Source of the DNA: CAYXVU01 sp964468725 | GTDB lineage: Bacteria; Acidobacteriota; Blastocatellia; UBA7656 | DNA: 38,371 bases | Direction of reading: 5' to 3' | Assembly: GCA_964468725.1 (NCBI GenBank) | Contig: CAYXVU010000029.1 | Coordinates: forward strand, 1 to 38,371 | In this document: positions 7,866 through 15,118 of the stretch, one piece after another | Layout: each line of letters starts with the position of its first letter | Numbering within the stretch: the stretch's first letter is position 1 | Program-made: the position numbers and the translations under genes | The notes under the pieces: model-generated | The model's database searches: none | Seen by the model: only the letters and a program-made list of their open reading frames with translations | What the model was told of the DNA's origin: nothing

Positions 7866-9413
7866 TTAGCGTTGTGGTTGCGACTGCTCGATGAAATCAA
7901 GCTGAGCTTTGAGCAAGCGATTGCGAATTTCGACGCGAGAGCCAAACTCCAGATACGGCTCGGACTGCTGATCGTAGGGTATCCATTTGAGCAAGCCCTT
8001 GCCGTTCGGATCGCCGGTCGTTGCAAAATTCACCCAGTAATTCGACATCAAGTCGGCCAGATGATAATCACCCTCTTGCCAAGCATTATTGGCGCGGGTG
8101 CGGAGGTTGTTGAATACGTAAATGATTTCTCCTGCGTGATAGGCGCCGAGATAACTGCTGTTGGGGTTGGGCGGGGCGTGATGGAAATAGTAGAGGTAGG
8201 CCTTCGACCGCCCTTTGGCCGTCATCCGCGCCCATGTACGCATGGGCAGAGTGAAGCTGACATCACGCAGATGATCGAGATAGGCTGATGCCGCTTCTGC
8301 GTCGCTCATTGCCGGATAGAGCGATTCCATCTCTTTGGCCTTCTCGCCGTATTGCGCTGTGATGCGTTTGCGCCAATCTTCGAGGGTTTTCGGAGCCATC
8401 GCGGGCGTCGTCAAGGTGGTCATCTCATTGGCATTCGAACCGACGATAACCGGCACATCGTTATGCTTTCCTTGGGCAAAGAGATTGCGAATCTCATCGG
8501 GTAGCACCCAGCCGTCAACGCTGATGACGGTGCGGAATTTTCTGCCTTCCGCATCGTTGGCAAATACGTCAAGCAACTTTTCTGCTGACAAGGCGCGCAT
8601 CGCTTTGAGGGAGTCGGCTCCGGCTGCTTTGCCGAAGGCTGCGCCGATGGCCTCCGTCTCTTTGCGCGAAATGCCGCGATTGAACGCACCGCCGCTCTGT
8701 CCGATGGCGCGATGAAACAGCCCTTTGGCCAAAGGAGAGGCGACCAGCGCATTGACGCTCCATGAGCCTGCCGATTCGCCGAAGATGGTCACTCGACCAG
8801 CATCACCACCGAAAGCCGCAATGTTACGTTTCACCCATTGCAAGGCGGCGATTTGATCGAGCACGCCATAATTTCCTGATGAGCCATGCGGCGATTCGGC
8901 TGTCAGTTCGGGATGCGCCAGATAGCCGAACACCCCAAGCCGATAGTTGACGGTTACCAGTACGACACCTTTTTTTGCCAGCGCCGCGCCATCATAAACG
9001 CTTGTTGCGCCCGATCCGCGCGTCAACGCGCCGCCATGAATCCATACCATAACCGGACGCTTTTCACTCGTGCGCGCCGCCGTCCAGACGTTCAGATAGA
9101 GGCAATCTTCGCTCTGCGGGCGCGGCGGCGAGGCATAAATGGAGGCGGCTGGATAGGGCGCTTGCGGACAGTCTGTGCCATAGGCTTCGCATTTGCGCAC
9201 GCCCTCCCATTTGGCGACGGGTTGCGGCGGTTTCCAGCGCAGATCGCCAATCGGCGGTGCGGCAAAGGGAATGCCTTTGTAGCTGCGAACCCCCTCCGCA
9301 ACGCTGCCGGAGATCAGGCCGCCATCAATTTTAATCGTGTTATTAGCCGATGTGGTCAACACCGGAAAGGGCAACAAGAAAACGAGTGCGAGCCAAACGG
9401 TTTTCCGAACCAT
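7866..9413 (-). CDS. Exported carboxylesterase, type B family
   Basis: 515 residues from ATG 9413 (AGGAGA upstream); the longer frame to 9620 has an unconvincing N-terminus without a signal sequence. A signal peptide (1-22) precedes the full carboxylesterase/cholinesterase fold: GIPFAAPPIGDLRW, the family signature SEDCLYLNVW (about 101-110), oxyanion loop WIHGGAL, nucleophile elbow FGESAGS (Ser214), and a likely catalytic His in AYHAGEI. Length fits the family. Such enzymes hydrolyse carboxylic esters in the periplasm or outside the cell. It faces a TetR regulator across a 541-bp region that contains palindromes, so it is a candidate target of that regulator. Confidence 0.92.
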   Translation of the reverse strand: MVRKTVWLALVFLLPFPVLTTSANNTIKIDGGLISGSVAEGVRSYKGIPFAAPPIGDLRWKPPQPVAKWEGVRKCEAYGTDCPQAPYPAASIYASPPRPQSEDCLYLNVWTAARTSEKRPVMVWIHGGALTRGSGATSVYDGAALAKKGVVLVTVNYRLGVFGYLAHPELTAESPHGSSGNYGVLDQIAALQWVKRNIAAFGGDAGRVTIFGESAGSWSVNALVASPLAKGLFHRAIGQSGGAFNRGISRKETEAIGAAFGKAAGADSLKAMRALSAEKLLDVFANDAEGRKFRTVISVDGWVLPDEIRNLFAQGKHNDVPVIVGSNANEMTTLTTPAMAPKTLEDWRKRITAQYGEKAKEMESLYPAMSDAEAASAYLDHLRDVSFTLPMRTWARMTAKGRSKAYLYYFHHAPPNPNSSYLGAYHAGEIIYVFNNLRTRANNAWQEGDYHLADLMSNYWVNFATTGDPNGKGLLKWIPYDQQSEPYLEFGSRVEIRNRLLKAQLDFIEQSQPQR

Positions 9414-9648
9414 AACTTTCGATTCTCCTAAACGGATTGTAATGCGAAAAAGCGGTGCAGGCTTTCTACCCGCTCGTCTATGACTTTGCAAGCGTGCCAC
9501 CACGTCCCCCGGCAATTCCTTGTCAGGTAATCCGCAGCGATTCGGCTCGCTTGCTTGATATTGGCGGCATCGGTCATACCGCTCTGTCGTCCCAATAGAT
9601 AAATAAAAGAGGTTATCCACTCCCTCTCTTCAATAAGTTAAAATTTCG

Positions 9649-9665
9649 ACTAACCGGTCGGTAGT
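9649..9665. promoter_or_regulatory. Palindromic TetR-type operator candidate
   Basis: The sequence ACTAACCGGTCGGTAGT has a central ACCG-GT-CGGT dyad, and the flanking ACTA/AGT match if one base is skipped. Size and form suit a TetR-family dimer. It lies 236 bp upstream of the carboxylesterase start and 290 bp upstream of the TetR gene. The core CCGGTCGGT recurs at 10763-10771 and 35467-35475. Confidence 0.4.
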
Positions 9666-9920
9666 GCGGATACTATCATGCAGGCAAGAGGACAACAAAG
9701 GAAAAAGTAGGCCGCGAGTCGGCTTGACGGTGAGTGAGAGGCAGAACTATAGTGGCCTGCCAAGCGAACCGCAGGTCGAAGGTGAGAAAGCCTGCCGTTC
9801 GAGCGCGTGGTCTGTTCACACAAGACTTCAGGTTTTGGCGGAGTTGTGGATAAACCCGAGACGACAAAACGAGACGACGACGTTTCGCCCATCTGCGGTT
9901 AAGAACCTGAAATCATCACC

Positions 9921-9941
9921 TGCACAAACGCTGAATGTGCA
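9921..9941. promoter_or_regulatory. Inverted repeat next to the TetR promoter
   Basis: TGCACA-N9-TGTGCA, perfect 6-bp arms, ends just before a -10-like TATAGA (9944-9949), which in turn lies 5 nt before the ATG of the TetR gene. This is a natural place for an autorepression operator. Confidence 0.4.
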
Positions 9942-9954
9942 ACTATAGAGAGTT

Positions 9955-10587
9955 ATGAAAGTAATCGAAAATCCCTTCAGCCAGTCACAATCGACTGAAC
10001 CGGATCGCTTGCGCCAAATCTATCGAGCCGCGGCGCAGATCATCTGTGAAAAAGGCTATGGCGCGACTTCGATGAACGACATAGCGGAAGCGGTCGGCAT
10101 TACCAAAGCCGGTATTTACCATCACATCTCCGGGAAGCAAGACCTCCTCTTTCAAATCATGAATTACGGTATGGATTCGCTTGAAGAGGAGGTGATTGTT
10201 CCGACGCGCGGCATCGAAGATGCCGAAGAACGGTTGCGCGCTGTGATTACGCGCCATGTGTTGCTGATTACCAATCGCAGCACGACCGATGGCAATAGCC
10301 CTGTGACCATTGTGGTTGATGAAGTGGCTGAACTCTCTGCCGCGCAACGACAGAAGATTGATGAGCGCAAGCGGGTCTATGTGGATTTGTTGCGTATGAC
10401 GCTCGAACAGCTCAAGGCCGAAGGCAAGTTAATGCAGGTGGATGTCACGGCTGCGACCTTCAGTTTGTTAGGGATGATTTTGTGGCTCTCTCGTTGGTAC
10501 AGCCCGCAAGGGCGATTGACGCCGGAAGAGATTTCCGCAGAGGTTGTTAAGATCGCTTTTGGCGGTTTGCTCGGATTACAACGGTAG
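9955..10587 (+). CDS. TetR/AcrR family transcriptional regulator
   Basis: 210 residues. The N-terminal helix-turn-helix spans about residues 17-65, with RLRQIYRAAAQIICEKGYG, the turn TSMNDIAEAVGITKAGIYHH and the conserved GKQDLL that follows. The C-terminal ligand-binding domain ends in a segment with WYSPQGRLTPEEIS and GGLLGL, a pattern seen in TetR regulators of lipid or sterol catabolism such as KstR2-like proteins; that similarity is only suggestive. Its start is set by an ATG with a weak purine-rich GAGAG upstream. It is transcribed away from the carboxylesterase and is likely to repress itself and possibly that esterase through the inverted repeats in the shared region. Confidence 0.93.
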   Translation: MKVIENPFSQSQSTEPDRLRQIYRAAAQIICEKGYGATSMNDIAEAVGITKAGIYHHISGKQDLLFQIMNYGMDSLEEEVIVPTRGIEDAEERLRAVITRHVLLITNRSTTDGNSPVTIVVDEVAELSAAQRQKIDERKRVYVDLLRMTLEQLKAEGKLMQVDVTAATFSLLGMILWLSRWYSPQGRLTPEEISAEVVKIAFGGLLGLQR

Positions 10588-10604
10588 CGCTTTGCGTTGA
10601 GTGT

Positions 10605-10740
10605 CTACCCGAAAAGCACTGAGACAGGAAGTCGGAAGGTGACTTCATTGATGAAATCGAACCCCCGCAGCCCCAAATTGCCTGCCGTTCCGACGAGCGG
10701 CTTGCCGTACATCTCTTTAATGAAGTTGCAATGCAGGGGG
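10605..10740 (-). pseudogene. Possible 3' remnant of a beta-barrel or similar protein gene
   Basis: In one minus-strand frame the segment reads KPLVGTAGNLGLRGFDFIN, then EVTFRLPVSVLFG before the stop. The alternating hydrophobic pattern and the terminal aromatic/Gly look like the end of an outer-membrane strand or a similar protein, not random sequence. Further upstream the frame turns into unlikely sequence (many Arg, Cys and His) and overlaps the membrane-protein gene, so an intact gene is not present. The true left boundary of the remnant is unclear. A chance open frame cannot be excluded. Confidence 0.3.
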
Positions 10741-10774
10741 GAGGCAACACGGCAGGCCGCGGCCGGTCGGTCAA

Positions 10775-11176
10775 TCAATTGCCGGTCACATCGCGCCACT
10801 TTGCCGACAACCAAGGGGAGAAGGTCAAAACCAGCAAGCCAATAGGTAACAATCCTCCAGCAAGTAAATTGTAATCTTCGCCGATTCTTTCCCATGACAG
10901 ATGGAGCATCAAACGACCGAGGGCTAATTCGAAACTGATGGTCAAGATCAACCACATCACCCCGACCAATAACAATTCCAGAGTGGTGGTTGCGCGCAGC
11001 CAACGCACAAACCGAGAGCTGATAAACAGAATCAGAGCTGCGCCTGTAAAGACCGCAAGCTGACGGGCGCGAAATTCGCCAACATAAGGTTCAAGCAAAA
11101 GGGTTCGGAGTGCGCCGTGCAAACTCTCGGCAAATATGATGACGAGCCAAACGGCTAACCCTCTCAGATAGAGCAT
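10775..11176 (-). CDS. Small integral membrane protein of unknown function
   Basis: 133 residues from ATG 11176, preceded by GAAGG at good distance; a TTG at 11188 in the same frame is less likely. Four hydrophobic segments are visible (about residues 5-20, 30-48, 58-78 and 100-118), with charged turns such as EPYVGEFRARQ between the first two. FELALGRLMLHLSWERIGEDYN occurs before the last segment. No transport or enzyme motif is recognised. It converges with the TetR gene, with 187 bp between them that holds a probable gene remnant. Confidence 0.7.
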   Translation of the reverse strand: MLYLRGLAVWLVIIFAESLHGALRTLLLEPYVGEFRARQLAVFTGAALILFISSRFVRWLRATTTLELLLVGVMWLILTISFELALGRLMLHLSWERIGEDYNLLAGGLLPIGLLVLTFSPWLSAKWRDVTGN

Positions 11177-11308
11177 GGAAACCTTCAACTTGGCGTAGGT
11201 CTGAGGTCGTGTCTGAAGAAAGAGAAAAGGCGTAAGCAGCCGGTTTCATCCATTGCGGTTGCTTACACCTTGATTTCGAGAGACGCAAAGCTTCGGCGCG
11301 CTGCCTGC

Positions 11309-12055
11309 TTACTTGCTGTCAAGAGCTTTGAGCTTCGCCCCTAACCGTCCCTGCTCGTGACAGACAAGACAGGTGATACTCGCGCTTGCGGCAGTCTTCG
11401 GATTCTCTTTCCACTTGGCTGCCATTCTTCCATAGGGCGAATCAGGCATGATGGCCAGCAGCTTTTCCAGATATTGACCGACCTCTTGTGAGCGCCCGGT
11501 TCGTTGGGCAGCTTGTGCCAATCCGCCGAGGACTTCGCCGCCAAAATGTACCGGCAGTCTATCTAAAAAATTACCCTGCTCTTTATAGAGCCTTTGATAA
11601 TTCTCATAGACTTCTGTCCACGCATGGGCTTGGAGTTCTTTCGGCAAGCGATCTGCAAAGACGGCATACGAGCCGCCGGTAACCGCAGCGACACCGCCAT
11701 CTTGTGGGTTGAGTTGCTGGGCTTGTGCGAACCGGTCGAGCGACTGTTGGTAGAAGCGTTTGAATTCGTCAGCCTGATTGGCTTCGTGCGCACGTACGGC
11801 GCGATAAAGGGCTGCGCCGCCTTGCCAAGCCAACAGACTGGCTTTCTCGGTAGGACGTTTCTCCATCAACAACTTGATATTCTTTTCGCCTCTTTCGAAG
11901 CGTTCTATATCATCAGCTAAAAAGCCCGCGAAGATGTCTTCTCGGACTAACGTGTGAATTGTCAGTCGAGAGTCTGACAAGGGTGGGTCAATGCTTTGCG
12001 CTACAGCAACCGATACAAGCATGGCAACGAGCAAAACTCTCTTAACGACCTTCAT
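11309..12055 (-). CDS. Exported helical-repeat protein with C-terminal c-type haem motif
   Basis: 248 residues from ATG 12055, with GGAGG eight bases upstream; an ATG at 12070 overlaps that ribosome site and is rejected. A signal peptide (to about residue 20, AVAQ) is followed by a mostly helical body with TPR-like spacing, for example ALYRAVRAHEANQADEFKR, FYQQSLDRFAQAQQLNPQDG and a later VGQYLEKLLAIMPDSPYG. A single haem-binding motif CLVCH stands at 229-233, almost at the C-terminus. No distal haem ligand or cytochrome fold is recognisable, so the haem would sit on a short tail. It may be a periplasmic electron-transfer or scaffold protein. Function unknown. Confidence 0.75.
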   Translation of the reverse strand: MKVVKRVLLVAMLVSVAVAQSIDPPLSDSRLTIHTLVREDIFAGFLADDIERFERGEKNIKLLMEKRPTEKASLLAWQGGAALYRAVRAHEANQADEFKRFYQQSLDRFAQAQQLNPQDGGVAAVTGGSYAVFADRLPKELQAHAWTEVYENYQRLYKEQGNFLDRLPVHFGGEVLGGLAQAAQRTGRSQEVGQYLEKLLAIMPDSPYGRMAAKWKENPKTAASASITCLVCHEQGRLGAKLKALDSK

Positions 12056-12174
12056 GACCTGCGCCTCCATTGGGGATTGTTCTCCTGTCGGCGAACACGC
12101 GTGCTCGCCTGCTGCCGATACTCTGTACGCGCTTCATACTCGATCAGTTCTGATTTATTGGTTGAACCCTATTT

Positions 12175-12444
12175 TTAGGGCGAGACAAAGCTCTCGGCTG
12201 CCGCTTTCGAAGTGACAACGGGTACGACCTCGAAATCGGCCAAATCTTGCCACTCCTGAATCCAGCGATCAACGAGCCGCGCATCCTCACACTCCATCAA
12301 TTGAAAACAGCCCGCCGCGCCGGTGTCCACCCAACTGTCGAGATAGGTCAGCCCTTCCGGTAGCATTCGACCTTTCTCTCGAAAGCGGCGATAGACCGCT
12401 GAAATCGCACCGGGCTTAAATCGTTCGATCACCATAAAGAGCAT
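12175..12444 (-). CDS. DUF3303 family protein
   Basis: 89 residues with the family pattern MLFMVIERFKPG, YRRFREKGRMLPEGL, SWVDTGAAGCFQLME. These small cytoplasmic proteins have a ferredoxin-like alpha/beta fold by prediction and no proven function. The start codon lies 32 bp downstream of the glyA stop with no strong ribosome site, which suggests co-transcription with glyA and perhaps reinitiation. The assignment is based on the recognised family pattern; a role in one-carbon metabolism is not implied. Confidence 0.85.
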   Translation of the reverse strand: MLFMVIERFKPGAISAVYRRFREKGRMLPEGLTYLDSWVDTGAAGCFQLMECEDARLVDRWIQEWQDLADFEVVPVVTSKAAAESFVSP

Positions 12445-12476
12445 GTAAAGCCCCGTGTTTAGTTGTCGCTATCGCC

Positions 12477-13760
12477 TTAGCTGGATTGCGCGCGGCTTCG
12501 AACCAGCCGACCCTCGTAAATTGGAAAGCGCTCACACAACTCCTTCACTCGGCGGCGCACGTTCTCCTGAAGGTTCGCGTTTTCATGGTCAGATAAGGTT
12601 TCAACAATCAATCCGGCAATGACGCGCATTTCATCTTCTCCCATGCCGCGCGTCGTCAGCGCCGGAGTACCGATGCGAATACCGGACGCTTTCATCGGCG
12701 GTTGTGTATCGAAGGGAATCGCGTTTTTATTGACCGTGATACCGGCTTTTTCGAGGGCCTTCTCAGCCTGTGCGCCGGTTAAACCGCGAACGAAGACATC
12801 AACCAGCATCAAATGGTTCTCGGTTCCGCCGGAAACGATGCGAAAGCCGCCAGCGGTCAGTTCTTCAGCCAATAGGCGGGCGTTGTTGATGACTTGTTGT
12901 TGATAGGCTTTGAATCCGGGTTCAAGGGCTTCTTTGTAACAGACAGCCTTTGCGGCAATGATGTGCATCAAGGGGCCGCCTTGCACCGTCGGAAAGACCG
13001 CCCGATCTACCTCTTTGGCGAACTGCTCGCGGCACATCACCATCCCGGCGCGCGGCCCGCGTAAGGTCTTATGTGTCGTCGTCGTCACAAAGTCCATGTG
13101 CGGAACCGGACTTGGGTGTAATCCTGCTGCAACCAGGCCGGAGATGTGTGCGATGTCAGCCATTGAGTATGCGCCTACATCGCGGGCGATCTTGCCAATG
13201 CGCTCAAAATCAATAATCCGCGAATAGGCCGATGCGCCGCACAAGATCATTTTGGGCTTGTGTTCGTGCGCCAGTCGTTCGAGTTCGTCGTAATCAATCT
13301 GCTCGCTCTCTTTATCCACACCGTAAGGAACGATCTGATAGCTGCGACCGGAGAAGTTGAGCGGATGTCCGTGTGTCAGATGCCCGCCATGCGCCAAATT
13401 CATTCCCAAAATGGTGTCGCCATATTGCAGAGCTGCCAGATAGACGCTCATATTGGCTTGCGAGCCGGAATGCGGCTGCACGTTGACGTGTTCGCAGCCG
13501 AAGATTTGTTTAGCGCGCTCGCGGGCGATGTTTTCGGCTACGTCAACGAACTCACAACCTCCGTAGTATCGTTTGCCAGGATAGCCTTCCGCATACTTGT
13601 TGGTCAGCACTGACCCCATCGCTTCGAGGACGGCTTCAGAGACGAAATTTTCCGAAGCAATCATCTCCAGATTGTAGGCGAGGCGGCGTTCTTCCTGTGC
13701 GATGATCTCGGCAATTTCCGGGTCGGCCTCTGCCAGAGTGCGATTCATCAGGGACGTCAT
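12477..13760 (-). CDS. glyA: Serine hydroxymethyltransferase
   Basis: 427 residues, normal length. This PLP enzyme interconverts serine and glycine while forming 5,10-methylenetetrahydrofolate in the cytoplasm. The sequence shows MIASENFVSEAV (33-44), KYAEGYPGKRYYGG (55-68), the PLP site VTTTTHKTLRGPRAG with Lys231 forming the internal aldimine, and GTPALTTRG near the C-terminus. A clear ribosome site AAGGAG precedes ATG 13760. All expected active-site motifs are present. DUF3303 follows closely downstream on the same strand. Confidence 0.98.
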   Translation of the reverse strand: MTSLMNRTLAEADPEIAEIIAQEERRLAYNLEMIASENFVSEAVLEAMGSVLTNKYAEGYPGKRYYGGCEFVDVAENIARERAKQIFGCEHVNVQPHSGSQANMSVYLAALQYGDTILGMNLAHGGHLTHGHPLNFSGRSYQIVPYGVDKESEQIDYDELERLAHEHKPKMILCGASAYSRIIDFERIGKIARDVGAYSMADIAHISGLVAAGLHPSPVPHMDFVTTTTHKTLRGPRAGMVMCREQFAKEVDRAVFPTVQGGPLMHIIAAKAVCYKEALEPGFKAYQQQVINNARLLAEELTAGGFRIVSGGTENHLMLVDVFVRGLTGAQAEKALEKAGITVNKNAIPFDTQPPMKASGIRIGTPALTTRGMGEDEMRVIAGLIVETLSDHENANLQENVRRRVKELCERFPIYEGRLVRSRAQSS

Positions 13761-13851
13761 AATTGATCTCCTTAACGATGATGGCGAACTCGGATACTAC
13801 AACAGAGAGTTGGCCTATGTCAGTACGACTTGCGAGGGCAAGCCGCCATCC

Positions 13852-14925
13852 TCATTGCTTCCGCCGAGCCAATAGATCAATCGGGCTGCCGGGCTTGATG
13901 ATCGGTTGGAGTGCAGAGTAGGGGATAAAGTTTCTCTCCATCGCTTCGATGACATGCGGCAGTTCATAGAAGACCACTAACCCTTTCGGACTCATCGCCC
14001 ACAGTTGCCAATTGAAATCACTGTCCCATCCGCTGACATCATCATTCCCCGCCTCATTCTCGTTTTTACGGAGCTTTTCGGCGACGCTCTTTTTTGCTTC
14101 ACGTAAAATGATTGGCCGGTAATTACTGCCCGCTTTGAAGAGGTCTTGCAGAGTCAATTCGCGCCCCGTCAGCAAATCGAAATTAAAGCTGTAATTGTAA
14201 GCATTCGGATACGGCCCGCCGTAAAAGACCCCGGCATTGACTTCGACGCTGATAAACTGATCGGTCGCAATTAAGATGTTGTAATCGGCCTCGAAATAGC
14301 CGCGATTATGATCGGCGGTTTCGGTGCGATAGGCTTGCACCTCGCGGGCGAGGCGAGCGGCAACCGAGGCATTGAATTTAGCAATGCCGGGCGCAGTGCC
14401 GCCAACCAGTTGCGGATAGGCAACGTTGATACTGCGACGCGGCTCTTTGATCGTTTTGGTCGTGACCTTGACCTTGTTCGTAAATTCGATGTTCTGTTCA
14501 TTGAGCGAGACATCGGTTTGCGCGCTGCCATCGGGGCGCATCCATTGGCCAGTGATGACGTTCACCCCGTCGAGGAATTCATCAGCGCGATATTGGCAGA
14601 TGAATTTGCCGGTCGCCTTATTGGCTGCATCGAACTCTTGCAAGAGGATTCGGTCGCCTGCTCCGAGTTTGCCTTGCAGAGCGAGCGGTTTGCCGACATG
14701 GAGATAGAAATAGCTTCCCGTTATCGTTTCACCATCGAAGCGCAATTGCATCTCAACCGCTTTCGAACTGATCGTGCCGCGATAGTATTTGATCGGCACA
14801 TTGCTGCGTTCTGCGCGTTGATCGGATTGTGGCGTGTTGGGTATCGCCGCCAACATTGGCGAAAAGCTCCAAGCGAGGGCCACTGTCGCTATCAGTAAAT
14901 GGCTTGTGAGGCTTCTCTTTCGCAT
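13852..14925 (-). CDS. Exported DUF3298/RsiV-like domain protein
   Basis: 357 residues from ATG 14925; an in-frame extension to 15072 would cross the divergent promoter and lacks a signal peptide. After the signal peptide (to about residue 26) comes a domain with KYYRGTISSKAVEM and GETITGSYFYLHVGKPL, then a C-terminal DUF3298-type domain with QFISVEVNAGVFYGGPYPN, NFDLLTGRELTLQDLF and FYELPHVIEAM. This domain occurs in RsiV-like anti-sigma factors and PdaC-like deacetylases, and in many secreted proteins of unknown role. No deacetylase catalytic motif is seen, so the protein is probably a binding or sensing module. It is divergent from the M14 peptidase gene. Confidence 0.8.
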   Translation of the reverse strand: MRKRSLTSHLLIATVALAWSFSPMLAAIPNTPQSDQRAERSNVPIKYYRGTISSKAVEMQLRFDGETITGSYFYLHVGKPLALQGKLGAGDRILLQEFDAANKATGKFICQYRADEFLDGVNVITGQWMRPDGSAQTDVSLNEQNIEFTNKVKVTTKTIKEPRRSINVAYPQLVGGTAPGIAKFNASVAARLAREVQAYRTETADHNRGYFEADYNILIATDQFISVEVNAGVFYGGPYPNAYNYSFNFDLLTGRELTLQDLFKAGSNYRPIILREAKKSVAEKLRKNENEAGNDDVSGWDSDFNWQLWAMSPKGLVVFYELPHVIEAMERNFIPYSALQPIIKPGSPIDLLARRKQ

Positions 14926-14965
14926 AGGCGGAACTGTAGCACGCAGCCCCGACGAAGGGAATAAT

Positions 14966-14994
14966 CTTATAGGGCAACGAAAAGTCGCTTTCAC
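14966..14994 (-). promoter_or_regulatory. Sigma70-type promoter for the DUF3298 gene
   Basis: On the minus strand GTGAAA (14994-14989), a 17-bp spacer and TATAAG (14971-14966) form a good match to the vegetative consensus, about 40 nt upstream of ATG 14925. Confidence 0.5.
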
Positions 14995-15118
14995 GTCGGC
15001 GATTTTACTTTGCCGGAGAGTTGAGTATAGTTGACCTGCTGTTGACAACTTGCCTTGTGATTCAGTGGGCACAAGGCCGCCGTTTCACACTGTAACCCCA
15101 ATCATCGGAGGAGTCCGC

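Larger units (their letters stand above)
9414..9954. other. Divergent intergenic region with palindromes, no convincing gene
   Basis: This 541-bp stretch separates the carboxylesterase from the TetR gene. Frames on both strands are short and lack ribosome sites and recognisable domains. It contains an interrupted palindrome at 9649-9665 and a perfect spaced inverted repeat at 9921-9941, listed separately. Its length leaves room for a small RNA, but no clear sRNA-type terminator is visible. Confidence 0.6.

Noticed and set aside
9664..9948. Plus-strand frame of 94 codons before the TetR gene.
   Set aside because: GTG start without ribosome site, no domain, unfavourable composition; the region is better explained as regulatory.
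10605..11003. A 132-codon minus-strand frame as a full gene.
   Set aside because: It overlaps the better-supported membrane protein in another frame and its N-terminal two thirds are not protein-like; only the last part is kept as a possible remnant.
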